NCBI GenBank assembly: GCA_963757125.1
Contig: CAVWQP010000009.1
Coordinates: 434,001 to 498,000, forward strand
Direction of reading: 5' to 3'
DNA: 64,000 nucleotides
From: CAVVSD01 sp963757125
GTDB lineage: Bacteria > Actinomycetota > Thermoleophilia > Solirubrobacterales > Solirubrobacteraceae
The position numbers and the translations under genes are program-made. The stretch's first letter is position 1; the number at the start of each line of letters is the position of its first letter. The notes under the pieces are model-generated. The model was not told the DNA's origin, made no database searches, and worked only from the letters and a program-made list of their open reading frames with translations. Below, piece after piece: positions 44,807 through 52,800 of this stretch.

Positions 44807-46042
44807 GTGGCCGGCCCGTTCCAGATCGACAGCAGGGATCCCGGCTCGCGCGCGCGGGCCGGGGTCCTGCACACGCCGCACGGCGACATCCGCACCCCGG
44901 CGTTCGTCCCGCTGGCGACGAAGGCGACGGTCAAGGGCCTCGAGCCGCGGGAGGTCACCGACCTCGGCTACGACCTCATCCTGGGGAACACGTACCACCT
45001 GTTCCTCGAGCCGGGCCACGAGCTCATCGCCGGCTTCGGCGGGCTCCACCGGTTCATGGGGTGGGACGGGCCGATCGTCACCGACTCCGGCGGCTTCCAG
45101 GTCTTCTCGATGGGTCACGGGAACGTCGCGGCCGAGATCAAGAAGACCGGCGGGCCGACCGGCTCGGCCAACGCGGTGAAGATCGAGGAGCGCGGGGTGA
45201 CGTTCCGGTCGCACCTCGACGGCTCGAAGCGGTTCATGGCGCCGGAGACGTCGATGGAGGTGCAGGCCGCGCTCGGCTCGGACCTCGCGCTCGTGTTCGA
45301 CGAGTGCACGCCGTTCCACGTCACCCGGGAGTACACGGCCCGCTCGACGGAGCGCACGCACCGCTGGCTCGAGCGCTGCCTGGACTGGCACGACCGCCAC
45401 GGGCCCGAGGGGCAGCTCGTGTTCGGGATCGTGCAGGGCGGGGTGTTCGAGGACCTCCGCACGGAGTCCGCGCACGTCATCGCGGCGAGCCGCGCAGACG
45501 GGGTGGCGATCGGCGGGTCGCTCGGGGCGGACAAGCCACAGATGCACGGGGTGGTGGAGATGGCGACCGGAGTGCTCGGCGGCGACTTCGAGCACAAGCC
45601 CAGGCATCTGCTGGGCATCGGCGACGTCGACGACCTCATCCGCGGCGTGGAGCTGGGGATCGACACGTTCGACTGCGTCATGCCGACGCGCCTCGCGCGC
45701 CACGGCGTCGCAATCGTCCCCGACCCCGAGAAGCGCTGGCGCGTGGACCTCTCCGCGGCCCGGTTCCGCGAGAGCGAGGAGCCGATCATGGAGGGCTGCC
45801 CGTGCCCCACGTGCGCGAGCGGCATCTCACGCGGCTACCTGCGCTACCTGGCCAAGCACCGCGAGCTGACCGGCGCGCGGATGCTGACGCTGCACAACCT
45901 CGCCTACCTCGCCCGCCTCATGGCGGACCTGCGTTCGTCGATCGGCGAGGGCCGGCTGGCCGAGCGCGCGGCGGCGCTGCGGGCCGGCGACGCCCCGCGG
46001 GTGCTGGCGGGGCACGCGGGCGCGGTGCCCCGATCCGCCTAG
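44807..46042 (+). CDS. tgt: tRNA-guanine transglycosylase
   Basis: The product has 411 residues. Substrate-pocket segments are IVTDSGGFQVFSMG, LVFDECTPFH and VFGIVQGGVFEDL. The nucleophilic Asp is in LGIDTFDCVMPTRLARHG. The zinc site is CPCPTCASG plus the later His of MLTLHNLAYL. It exchanges guanine-34 for preQ1 in GUN-anticodon tRNAs in the queuosine pathway; no queA or preQ1 synthesis gene is in the window. GTG 44807 lies 10 nt after TAGAGT (44791-44796) and has no Shine-Dalgarno sequence. The last codon shares a CTAG tetramer with the convergent kinase stop. Confidence 0.96.
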   Translation: MAGPFQIDSRDPGSRARAGVLHTPHGDIRTPAFVPLATKATVKGLEPREVTDLGYDLILGNTYHLFLEPGHELIAGFGGLHRFMGWDGPIVTDSGGFQVFSMGHGNVAAEIKKTGGPTGSANAVKIEERGVTFRSHLDGSKRFMAPETSMEVQAALGSDLALVFDECTPFHVTREYTARSTERTHRWLERCLDWHDRHGPEGQLVFGIVQGGVFEDLRTESAHVIAASRADGVAIGGSLGADKPQMHGVVEMATGVLGGDFEHKPRHLLGIGDVDDLIRGVELGIDTFDCVMPTRLARHGVAIVPDPEKRWRVDLSAARFRESEEPIMEGCPCPTCASGISRGYLRYLAKHRELTGARMLTLHNLAYLARLMADLRSSIGEGRLAERAAALRAGDAPRVLAGHAGAVPRSA

Positions 46043-47208
46043 CGGATGTTCTCGTCGATCAGGGAGTTCATCTGCTGGACGACGGTGTTCAGGTCCTGGC
46101 CGTCGATGTCGCGCGTCGTGACCTCGCGGCCGCCGTTGGACGCGCTGAGCGCGATCGCCGCTGCGGCGATGCCGGCGACGACGACGGCCAGCACCACGAG
46201 GAGCCACCCGCGGTTCTTCTTGGACGCCGGCTCGGCGTACCCGTCCTGGCGCGGGGGTCCGGGCGGGGCGGGGCGGGGCTGGCGCGGCGCGCGGGGCTCC
46301 GTCCGGCGCTGCGACGTGGACGGCGGGATCGCCCGGGTCGCCGAGGTGCGGTCGCGGCGCACGACGCGTGTCGTGTCGTCGCCGCCGTCGCGCGCCGCCG
46401 ACTCCAGCGCCCTGCGCATCTGCTCGGCGTCGGCGTAGCGGTCCGCGGGCTCGAGCTCCAGCGCGCGGTCGACGGCGTCGGCCAGCGCGGGCGACACGAG
46501 GGGGTTGACCTCGTCGAGCCGCGGCGGGTGCTCGCGCTGCTGCGCGAGCGCGAGCTCGGTCAGCGACGTCGCCTCGTAGGGGAGACGCCCGGCCAGCAGC
46601 TGGTACGTGACGACGCCGAGGCCGTAGAGGTCCGAGCGGGCCGTCGCGACCTCGCCGTGGGCCTGTTCCGGCGCCAGGTACGCCGCGGTCCCCAGCACCG
46701 AGCCGGCCTGGGTGATCGCGGAGCCGTCGGTCGCCTTCGCGATGCCGAAGTCGGCCAGCTTGACCTGGCCCTCCTCGGAGCGCAGCAGGTTGCCCGGCTT
46801 GACGTCCCGGTGCACGACGCCGTTGCGGTGCGCGTAGTGCAGCCCGCGGCAGGAGCCGTCGACGAGGTGCAGCGCGTCCTGGACGGAGAGCTTGCCCTCG
46901 TCGCGCAGGATCTGGGCTCCCGACTGGCCGCGGATGTACTCCATGACGATGTAGTGGCGGCCGCTCGTGTCGTCGAGCCCGAAGTCGAAGACCTGCACGA
47001 TGTTCGGGTGCACGAGCCGGGCGGCGGCCAGCGCCTCGCGCCGGAAGCGCGACACGAACTGCGTGTCGTCGGCCAGGTGCTCGGCGAGCAGCTTCACGGC
47101 GACGTAGCGCTCGAGACGGCGGTCGAACGCGAGCAGGACCGTGGACATGCCGCCGGCGCCCAGCCGGTCGCCGAGCTCGTAGCGGCCGACGATGATCTCG
47201 GCACTCAC
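46039..47208 (-). CDS. Membrane Ser/Thr protein kinase (PknB-like, without PASTA domains)
   Basis: The protein has 389 residues. The kinase domain (1-265) is complete: Gly loop RLGAGGMSTVLLAFD, Lys in YVAVKLLAEHLA, catalytic HRDVKPGNLL, DFGIAKA, and YLAPEQAHGE of the activation segment. A Pro/Arg-rich juxtamembrane linker (~280-335) leads to one TM helix (GWLLVVLAVVVAGIAAAAIAL) and a short outer tail of ~35 residues, far too small for PASTA or NHL sensors. GTG 47208 overlaps the stop of the lipoprotein gene (GTGA). The lipoprotein may be its outer partner, since the kinase itself has almost no extracellular domain. Confidence 0.92.
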   Translation of the reverse strand: MSAEIIVGRYELGDRLGAGGMSTVLLAFDRRLERYVAVKLLAEHLADDTQFVSRFRREALAAARLVHPNIVQVFDFGLDDTSGRHYIVMEYIRGQSGAQILRDEGKLSVQDALHLVDGSCRGLHYAHRNGVVHRDVKPGNLLRSEEGQVKLADFGIAKATDGSAITQAGSVLGTAAYLAPEQAHGEVATARSDLYGLGVVTYQLLAGRLPYEATSLTELALAQQREHPPRLDEVNPLVSPALADAVDRALELEPADRYADAEQMRRALESAARDGGDDTTRVVRRDRTSATRAIPPSTSQRRTEPRAPRQPRPAPPGPPRQDGYAEPASKKNRGWLLVVLAVVVAGIAAAAIALSASNGGREVTTRDIDGQDLNTVVQQMNSLIDENIR

Positions 47209-47729
47209 GGGGTCACCCCGGCGCCGCCGCTCGTGTCGCCGGGGACGGTCGCCGCGGGGGGCGTCGTCGCCGGCGGCACCGTGGGCGTCGTTGCCGGCGG
47301 CACCGTGGGCGTCGTGTCCGGCGGGGCCGTGGGCACCGTCTCCGTGACGGTCGGGATCGCCTCCGTGACCGTCTCCTGCGGCACCGTCTGCGTCTGGGTC
47401 TGCGGCGTGGTCGACGTGCGCGAGTTGCACGCCGTGATCGCCGTCGCCTGCAGCTGCTCGGCGCCCTGGCGCAGGTTCGCGACGAGCGCCTCGTCGGTCG
47501 ACTCTGGCAGGTTGTCGATCGCCTGCTGCACCTGGCGCAGCTGTCCGTCGATGCCGTCGCAGTCGCCGCGGTCGACGAACTCCTGCACGTCGGAGATCTG
47601 CGCCTTGAGGTCGTCCGCGCTCGACTGCGGCAGGCCGCCCTTGACGCCGTTGCCCGCGCAGGAGGCGGCGAACGCGGCCAGGAGGCCGACGGCGAAGGCC
47701 GTGACGAGCAGGAGTGCGCTGCGACGCAC
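47205..47729 (-). CDS. Predicted lipoprotein with Pro/Thr-rich tail
   Basis: The product has 174 residues with GTG start 47729. The signal sequence SALLLVTAFAVGLLAAFAAS-C has a lipobox-like AAS-C. The mature part has a helical segment (SSADDLKAQISDVQEFVDRG, CDGIDGQLRQVQQAIDNLPE, LRQGAEQLQATAITAC) followed by a low-complexity tail of Thr/Pro/Val built from ~8-residue repeats. No enzyme motif is present. It lies 2 bp after the metallophosphoesterase stop and overlaps the kinase start, so the three genes form one operon. A wall-anchored sensor or kinase-associated role is inferred from context. Confidence 0.7.
   Translation of the reverse strand: MRRSALLLVTAFAVGLLAAFAASCAGNGVKGGLPQSSADDLKAQISDVQEFVDRGDCDGIDGQLRQVQQAIDNLPESTDEALVANLRQGAEQLQATAITACNSRTSTTPQTQTQTVPQETVTEAIPTVTETVPTAPPDTTPTVPPATTPTVPPATTPPAATVPGDTSGGAGVTP
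47260..47331 (-). repeat. Three 24-bp tandem repeats coding for a Thr/Pro repeat
   Basis: Units at 47260-47283, 47284-47307 and 47308-47331 begin GGCGTCGT on the plus strand and differ at a few positions, the last one most. Translated on the minus strand they give the octapeptides TAPPDTTP, TVPPATTP and TVPPATTP in the lipoprotein tail. Copy number may vary between strains. Confidence 0.8.
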
Positions 47730-47731
47730 GG

Positions 47732-48463
47732 CTACTGACCGTACCCGAGGCGATCCGCGAGCGATCCCGGGAGGCCCGCCGCCCTGATCGCGGCGGCTGC
47801 GCCCTCGATGTCGTACTCGACGCGACGCCACTCGGCGGTCCACGCCCCGGTGTCGAGCAGGAGCCACGCGGCACGCGGATCGCCGTCGCGCGGCTGGCCG
47901 ACGCTGCCGGGGTTGATGAGCCACTCCCCGCCGGCCAGGTCCGCGATCTCCCCGGCCTCGCGCGGCGTGCCGCTGGCCTCCGCCTCCTGGTCGCGGCTGA
48001 ACGACAGCGCGACGTGCGAGTGGCCGACGGCGCTGATGCGCTCCGGCTGGGCGGTCAGGCAGAGGTCGGCGAGCATCGAGCTGAGGACGTACTCCCAGAT
48101 CGGGTCGCGGGGGCTCGCGTGGTACAGCCCGATGCCCTCGGCCTCGCCCTCCGGGGAGAGGCTGCGCAGGAACTCGAGGTGCTCGTCCTCGATGACGCTC
48201 TGCGTCCAGTGCGCGGCGAGGGCGGCGCCGCGCGAGAACTCCTCGAGCGAAAGATCGCCCGTCACGGCGAGGTCGTGGTTGCCCGCGAGGATGATCGAGC
48301 AGCGCTCGCGGGCGAGCGCCACGCACGCGTTCGGATCGGCTCCGTAGCCCACGAGATCGCCCAGGCACCAGACCGCGTCGACGCCCTGCTCGGCGGTCTC
48401 GGCGAGCACTGCCTCGAAGGCGTGGCGGTTTCCGTGGACGTCAGAGAGAAGGGCGGTGCGCAT
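47732..48463 (-). CDS. Calcineurin-like metallophosphoesterase (YfcE/MPP family)
   Basis: The product has 243 residues from ATG 48463. The metal motifs are in order: LLSDVHGNRHAFEAV (D-x-H), WCLGDLVGYGADP (GD), ILAGNHDLAV (GNHD) and AVGHSHVAL (GHSH), followed by LINPGSVGQPRDGDPRA. This is the bacterial MPP fold of small phosphodiesterases and protein phosphatases. It heads an operon with the lipoprotein and the Ser/Thr kinase, so it might act as a phosphatase or nucleotide phosphodiesterase in that signalling unit. It is divergent from the M48 protease gene with 8 bp between starts. Confidence 0.9.
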   Translation of the reverse strand: MRTALLSDVHGNRHAFEAVLAETAEQGVDAVWCLGDLVGYGADPNACVALARERCSIILAGNHDLAVTGDLSLEEFSRGAALAAHWTQSVIEDEHLEFLRSLSPEGEAEGIGLYHASPRDPIWEYVLSSMLADLCLTAQPERISAVGHSHVALSFSRDQEAEASGTPREAGEIADLAGGEWLINPGSVGQPRDGDPRAAWLLLDTGAWTAEWRRVEYDIEGAAAAIRAAGLPGSLADRLGYGQ

Positions 48464-48471
48464 CTGCAACA

Positions 48472-49698
48472 GTGGTGCGAGTGCACCGTCGACGGCTAGG
48501 CGTGCCGGTCGCCATCGTCGTGGCCGTGGTCGTCGCGGAGGCAGCTGTGGCGCTCATGTGGCCTCGCCACGGCGTGATCGAACCGGCGCCGGTGCGGGCA
48601 GCATCGTACTTCAGCGGAGCCGAGCTCGAGCGGGTACGTGACTTCCGGCGCCCGCAAGTCCTCCTCGGGCTGGCGGCGATGGCGGTCGAACTGGCGCTCC
48701 TCGCGCTCCTCGTGGCGCGCCCTCCGCGCCGCCTGCGCGGCCCGTTCCGGCGGCCGATCCTGGCCGCCGCGGTCGCCGGCGCGGCGCTGTCGGTGCTCGT
48801 GAACGCCGCACCGCTGCCGGTGCAGGTCGTCGCGCGCCAGCGGGCCAAGGACGTCGGGCTCGTGACACAGTCGTGGCCGGGCTACGCCTTCGACCTCGTC
48901 CGCTCGTGGGCCATCGGCGCCGTCTTCGCCGCCATCGGCGCGGCGATCGCGGTCGGCCTCATCCGCCGCATGCCGCGGACGTGGTGGATCCCGGGGTCGG
49001 TGGCCGTCGTGGCGTTCGGGGCGATCACGACCTACGCCGGCCCGATCGTGCTCGACCCGATCTTCAACCGCTTCACGCCCCTGCCGGCCGGTCAGACGCG
49101 CAGCGACGTGCTCGATCTCGCCCGGAAGGCGGGCGTCGAGGTCGGGCAGGTCTATGTCATGGACGCCAGCCGGCGCACGACGGCGGCGAACGCCTACGTC
49201 AACGGGCTCGGGCACACGAAGCGCGTCGTGCTCTACGACAACCTCCTCGACGACTTCAGCCGCGACGAGACGCGGCTCGTCGTCGCGCACGAGCTCGGGC
49301 ACGTCCGCTATCACGACGTGCCGCGGGGGCTGGTCTGGCTCGCGATCGTCACGCCGTTCGGCCTGTTCGCGGCCAGCCGGATGACGCTGCGCCTGGCCCC
49401 GCACGAGGAGCGCCCCGGGCCGGCGGTGCTGCCGGCGCTCGCGCTGAGCGTCGCCGTCATCGTGTTCCTCATCACGACGGTGTCCAACCAGCTCTCCCGG
49501 CGCGTCGAGGCGCGCGCCGACTCCTTCTCGCTGCAGCTCACCCACGAGCCGGACGCGTTCATCTCCTTCCAGCGCCGGATCGCGGTCAAGAACGTCAGCG
49601 ACCCCGACCCGTGGGACTGGACGTCGTTCCTGTTCGGCACCCATCCGACGACGGTCGACCGGATCGGCGCGGGCGTCGCGGAGCGGGAGGCGCGATGA
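48472..49698 (+). CDS. M48-family membrane metalloprotease (Ste24-like)
   Basis: The protein has 408 residues with five or six membrane helices. A large N-terminal membrane domain precedes the peptidase part. The zinc motif HELGH is in LVVAHELGHVRYHDVPRG (~270-287), and the third ligand region is VEARADSFSLQL (~347-358). The family ending THPTTVDRIG matches the Ste24 'HPP...R' motif. Such enzymes cleave misfolded membrane proteins or prenylated peptides. GTG 48472 or the adjacent GTG 48475 is the start. The VOC gene is coupled by an ATGA overlap at 49695. Confidence 0.9.
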   Translation: MVRVHRRRLGVPVAIVVAVVVAEAAVALMWPRHGVIEPAPVRAASYFSGAELERVRDFRRPQVLLGLAAMAVELALLALLVARPPRRLRGPFRRPILAAAVAGAALSVLVNAAPLPVQVVARQRAKDVGLVTQSWPGYAFDLVRSWAIGAVFAAIGAAIAVGLIRRMPRTWWIPGSVAVVAFGAITTYAGPIVLDPIFNRFTPLPAGQTRSDVLDLARKAGVEVGQVYVMDASRRTTAANAYVNGLGHTKRVVLYDNLLDDFSRDETRLVVAHELGHVRYHDVPRGLVWLAIVTPFGLFAASRMTLRLAPHEERPGPAVLPALALSVAVIVFLITTVSNQLSRRVEARADSFSLQLTHEPDAFISFQRRIAVKNVSDPDPWDWTSFLFGTHPTTVDRIGAGVAEREAR

Positions 49699-50429
49699 CC
49701 GCGGACCGCTACCTGCCGGGCGTGCCGTGCTGGGTGGACGTCGCGTCGCCCGACTCACGCGTGTCCAAGGCGTTCTACGGCGGGCTGTTCGGCTGGGAGT
49801 TCGACGGCCTGGTCGCCCGTCTGGACGGGCAGGCCGTGGCGGGGATCGGGCCGCCGGGAGCCGCGTCGTGGCGCACGCACGTGCGAGCCGGCGAGGGCAC
49901 GGAGGGGCGGATCGGAGCGGCCGGCGGCCGCGCGCTGCCCGAGCGGCTGTTCGCCGACGACGACGGCGCAGTGTTCGGGCTCGCCGACGAGCCGATCGGC
50001 GCCGAGCTGGTCAACGCGCCCGGGAGCTGGAACTGGAGCAACCTGCACACGCCCGACCCGGCACGCGCCGCGGCGTTCTACGCGGCGGTGTTCGGCTGGG
50101 CGACGGCCGAGGCGTCCGGGTCGCTCATGGCGCGTCTGCCCGCCTACGGCGACCTGCTCGAGGAGCGCGACCCCGGCATCCACCGGCGGCACGCGGACTA
50201 CGGCGCACCGGAGGGGTTCACCGACGCGGTCGCGTGGATCGTCACCGCCGAGGGCGAGCCGCGCTGGGACGTGACGTTCGCGGTCGCCGATGCCGACGTG
50301 ACGGCCTCCCGCGCGCAGGAGCTGGGCGGCGCGGTCGCCGTCGCGCCCTACGACGGCGGCGCGGCGCGCATCGCGGCCCTGCGCGATCCGCAGGGCGCGC
50401 ACTTCACCGTCAGCGCGTTCGCCGGTTAG
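49695..50429 (+). CDS. VOC family protein (two glyoxalase-like domains)
   Basis: The product has 244 residues and two consecutive glyoxalase/bleomycin-resistance modules. The first begins PCWVDVASPDSRVSKAFYGG with LFGWEF; the second begins NWSNLHTPDPARAAAFYAAV with FGWATAEA. Both have the 'FY...FGW' pattern of the hydroxylase-like VOC proteins found in actinobacteria. The usual metal ligands are not obvious, so an enzyme activity cannot be assigned; antibiotic binding or lyase activity are possibilities. It is co-translated with the M48 protease and convergent with the DUF3467 gene (4 nt overlap). Confidence 0.82.
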   Translation: MTADRYLPGVPCWVDVASPDSRVSKAFYGGLFGWEFDGLVARLDGQAVAGIGPPGAASWRTHVRAGEGTEGRIGAAGGRALPERLFADDDGAVFGLADEPIGAELVNAPGSWNWSNLHTPDPARAAAFYAAVFGWATAEASGSLMARLPAYGDLLEERDPGIHRRHADYGAPEGFTDAVAWIVTAEGEPRWDVTFAVADADVTASRAQELGGAVAVAPYDGGAARIAALRDPQGAHFTVSAFAG

Positions 50430-50737
50430 GCGCCGCGCGGGTCGTCGTCGCCGAGCTCGGGCAGGTTCTTGATGCCCTCGCGCGTCGCCCACTTCGACAG
50501 GGCGTCCTCCAGCGCGTCGGACAGCTCCTGCGCGAAGCGGTGCGACAGGTTCACCCGGGACACGACGACGCCCGGGATCTCCTCCTCCTCGACCTCGTGG
50601 TCGACGCGCGCGAACGTGATCGTGAACTCGTAGTCCGAGAACGAGACGTTCGCGAAGTTCGCGTACGTCCCGCCCATGATGTCGGGCGAGAAGTGGATGT
50701 TGATGTGCCGCTCTGGGCCCTGATCGGCGTCGGACAT
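50426..50737 (-). CDS. DUF3467 domain protein
   Basis: This 103-residue protein matches DUF3467: HINIHFSPDIMGGTYANFAN, then SDYEFTITFARVD, followed by VNLSHRFAQELSDALEDALSKW. The function is unknown, with a conserved beta-sheet plus C-terminal helix. It is short, cytoplasmic and widely distributed in actinobacteria and archaea. ATG 50737 faces the rlmH gene with 19 bp between starts, the two sharing a minimal divergent promoter. Confidence 0.85.
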   Translation of the reverse strand: MSDADQGPERHINIHFSPDIMGGTYANFANVSFSDYEFTITFARVDHEVEEEEIPGVVVSRVNLSHRFAQELSDALEDALSKWATREGIKNLPELGDDDPRGA

Positions 50738-50756
50738 GGACCTACCATCGCAGACG

Positions 50757-51164
50757 ATGCGCTGGACCGTGCTGTCAGTCGGGCGGCTGCGACCTCCGTA
50801 CGCCGACGACATCGACCACTACCGCGGGCTCCTGCGTCGCTACGCCACGGTCGAGCTCGTCGAGGTGCGCGAGGACGACGCCGTCGCGCGGCGCATCCCG
50901 GAGCGCTCGTTCGTCTCGCTGCTCGCCGATCGGGGCGAGGCGATGGACACGATGGCCTTCAGCCGCTGGGTCCAGACGCGGCGCGAGGCGGCGATCGACG
51001 TGTGCTTCGTGATCGGTGGCGCCTACGGCCTGGAGCTGCCGGAGGCCGACCACCGGCTGTCGCTCGGCCCGCTGACGATGCCCCACCAGCTCGCCCGCGT
51101 GGTGCTCCTCGAGCAGCTCTACCGCGCGCACCGGATCCTGGCGGGTGAGCCCTACCATCACTGA
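50757..51164 (+). CDS. rlmH: 23S rRNA (pseudouridine1915-N3)-methyltransferase RlmH
   Basis: The product has 135 residues, a minimal SPOUT methyltransferase. The knot region has FVIGGAYGLELPEADHRLSL with the SAM-binding GGAYGL, then GPLTMPHQLARVVLLEQLYR, and the conserved end AHRILAGEPYHH. It methylates pseudouridine 1915 in helix 69 of 23S rRNA on the assembled ribosome. The N-terminus is more divergent than in E. coli. TACCAT (50743-50748) lies 8 nt before ATG 50757, fitting a leaderless transcript. argS starts just after its stop. Confidence 0.93.
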   Translation: MRWTVLSVGRLRPPYADDIDHYRGLLRRYATVELVEVREDDAVARRIPERSFVSLLADRGEAMDTMAFSRWVQTRREAAIDVCFVIGGAYGLELPEADHRLSLGPLTMPHQLARVVLLEQLYRAHRILAGEPYHH

Positions 51165-51165
51165 T

Positions 51166-52800
51166 GTGCCACCGCTCGCCGCGCTCCGCGAGGCCCTCGA
51201 GGCCGCAGCCGCCGCCATCGGCGGCGACGCCGTCCCGCCGAGCAGCCGACTGACGCTCGAGCGGCCCAAGAAGGCGGGCTTCGGCGACTACGCGACGAAC
51301 GCGGCGATGCTCCTGGCCCCCGTGGTCGGCGCGCCGCCGCGCGACGTCGCCGGCCAGGTCGGCGCCGAGCTCGGCGCGCTGCTGGGCGACCGGCTCGACC
51401 GCGTCGAGGTCGCAGGTCCCGGCTTCCTCAACCTCTTCCTGTCCGACGGCTGGCACGCCGCCGCGCTGGCGGACGTCCTCGCCGCCGGGGACCGCCACGG
51501 CGCGGGCTCGCCGGAGGTGCCGGAGAAGATCCTCGTCGAGTTCGTGTCCGCCAACCCGACGGGCCCGCTCACCGCCGCCAGCGGCCGCCACGCGGCGTTC
51601 GGCGACGCGCTCTCGCGGCTGCTCGAGTTCGCGGGCAACGCCGTCGAGCGGGAGTTCTACGTCAACGACGCGGGCAGCCAGGTCGCCAAGCTGGGGGAGT
51701 CGATCAAGGCGAGGGCGCGCGGCGAGGACGTCCCCGAGGGCGGCTACCAGGGCGAGTACGTCGAGGACCTCGCGGCGCAGATCCCGGGCGCGGCGGACGC
51801 CGACCCCGACGAGCTGGCCCAGCAGGGCATCGCGCTCCTGCTGGAGCGCAACCGCGCGACGATGGAGGCCTACCGGGTCACCTTCGACCACTGGTTCGCG
51901 GAGCACACGCTGTACGAGGGCGAGCCCAACGCCGTCCAGCTCGCCTACGAGCAGCTCGAGGCCCACGGGCACCTCTACCGCTCCGAGGGCGCGCTGTGGC
52001 TGCGCACGACGGACACGGGCGACGACAAGGACCGCGTGCTCGAGCGCTCGAGCGGCGATCCGACGTACTTCTCGTCGGACATCGCCTACCACGCGGAGAA
52101 GCTGTCGCGGGGCTACGACCGGCTCATCAACGTCTTCGGTGCCGACCACCACGGCTACATCGGGCGGATGAAGGCCGCGATCGCCGCGCTGGGCACCGAT
52201 CCCGACCGGCTCGAGATCCTCATCATGCAGTTCGTGCACGTCGTCTCCGGCGGCGAGCGCGCGGCGATGTCCAAGCGGGCGGGCGAGTTCATCACGCTCG
52301 ACGACCTGATCGCCGAGATCGGCGTCGACGCTACGCGCTTCTTCATGCTCGGCCGCTCGCACGACACGACGGTCGACCTCGACCTCGACCTCGCCAAGCG
52401 GCAGTCCAGCGAGAACCCCGTCTACTACGTCCAGTACGCGCATGCCCGGATCGCTTCGATCCGGGCGAAGGCGGGCGAGGACCGGGTGGCGGATGCGCTC
52501 GCCGGGCTCGGCGGGCCGCCCGCGGTGCCGCTCGATCCCGCCGAGCGGGCGCTCATCAAGAAGCTCCTCGCGTTCCCCGAGGAGGTCTCCGAGGCGGCGG
52601 CCAGGCGGGCGCCGCACCGGATCGCGGCCTACGCGCTGGAGCTCGCGCAGTCGTTCACGGCGTTCTACCGCGACTGCCAGGTCGTGGGCGCCGAGGGCGA
52701 GGGCGTCGAGGACCTCCGGCTCGGGCTGTGCGTCGCATCGCAGCGGACGATCGCCACGGCCCTGGGGCTGCTCGGCGTCACCGCGCCGGACGCGATGTAG
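51166..52800 (+). CDS. argS: Arginyl-tRNA synthetase with altered HIGH motif
   Basis: The product has ~544 residues. GTG 51166, one base after the rlmH stop, gives the expected N-terminus PPLAALREALEAAAAAIG; GTG 51145 overlapping rlmH is possible. The ArgRS N-terminal domain (KKAGFGDYATNAAMLLA), catalytic domain (VSANPTGPL; REFYVNDAGSQVAKLG; VFGADHHGYIGRMKAA) and DALR anticodon domain (VYYVQYAHARIASI, AFYRDCQVVG) are all present. The KMSKS equivalent is AAMSKRAGEF (~366-375). Where HVGH is expected after PTGPL, the sequence reads TAASGRH. It charges tRNA-Arg. The 3' end overlaps the convergent hydrolase by 23 nt. Confidence 0.92.
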   Translation: MPPLAALREALEAAAAAIGGDAVPPSSRLTLERPKKAGFGDYATNAAMLLAPVVGAPPRDVAGQVGAELGALLGDRLDRVEVAGPGFLNLFLSDGWHAAALADVLAAGDRHGAGSPEVPEKILVEFVSANPTGPLTAASGRHAAFGDALSRLLEFAGNAVEREFYVNDAGSQVAKLGESIKARARGEDVPEGGYQGEYVEDLAAQIPGAADADPDELAQQGIALLLERNRATMEAYRVTFDHWFAEHTLYEGEPNAVQLAYEQLEAHGHLYRSEGALWLRTTDTGDDKDRVLERSSGDPTYFSSDIAYHAEKLSRGYDRLINVFGADHHGYIGRMKAAIAALGTDPDRLEILIMQFVHVVSGGERAAMSKRAGEFITLDDLIAEIGVDATRFFMLGRSHDTTVDLDLDLAKRQSSENPVYYVQYAHARIASIRAKAGEDRVADALAGLGGPPAVPLDPAERALIKKLLAFPEEVSEAAARRAPHRIAAYALELAQSFTAFYRDCQVVGAEGEGVEDLRLGLCVASQRTIATALGLLGVTAPDAM

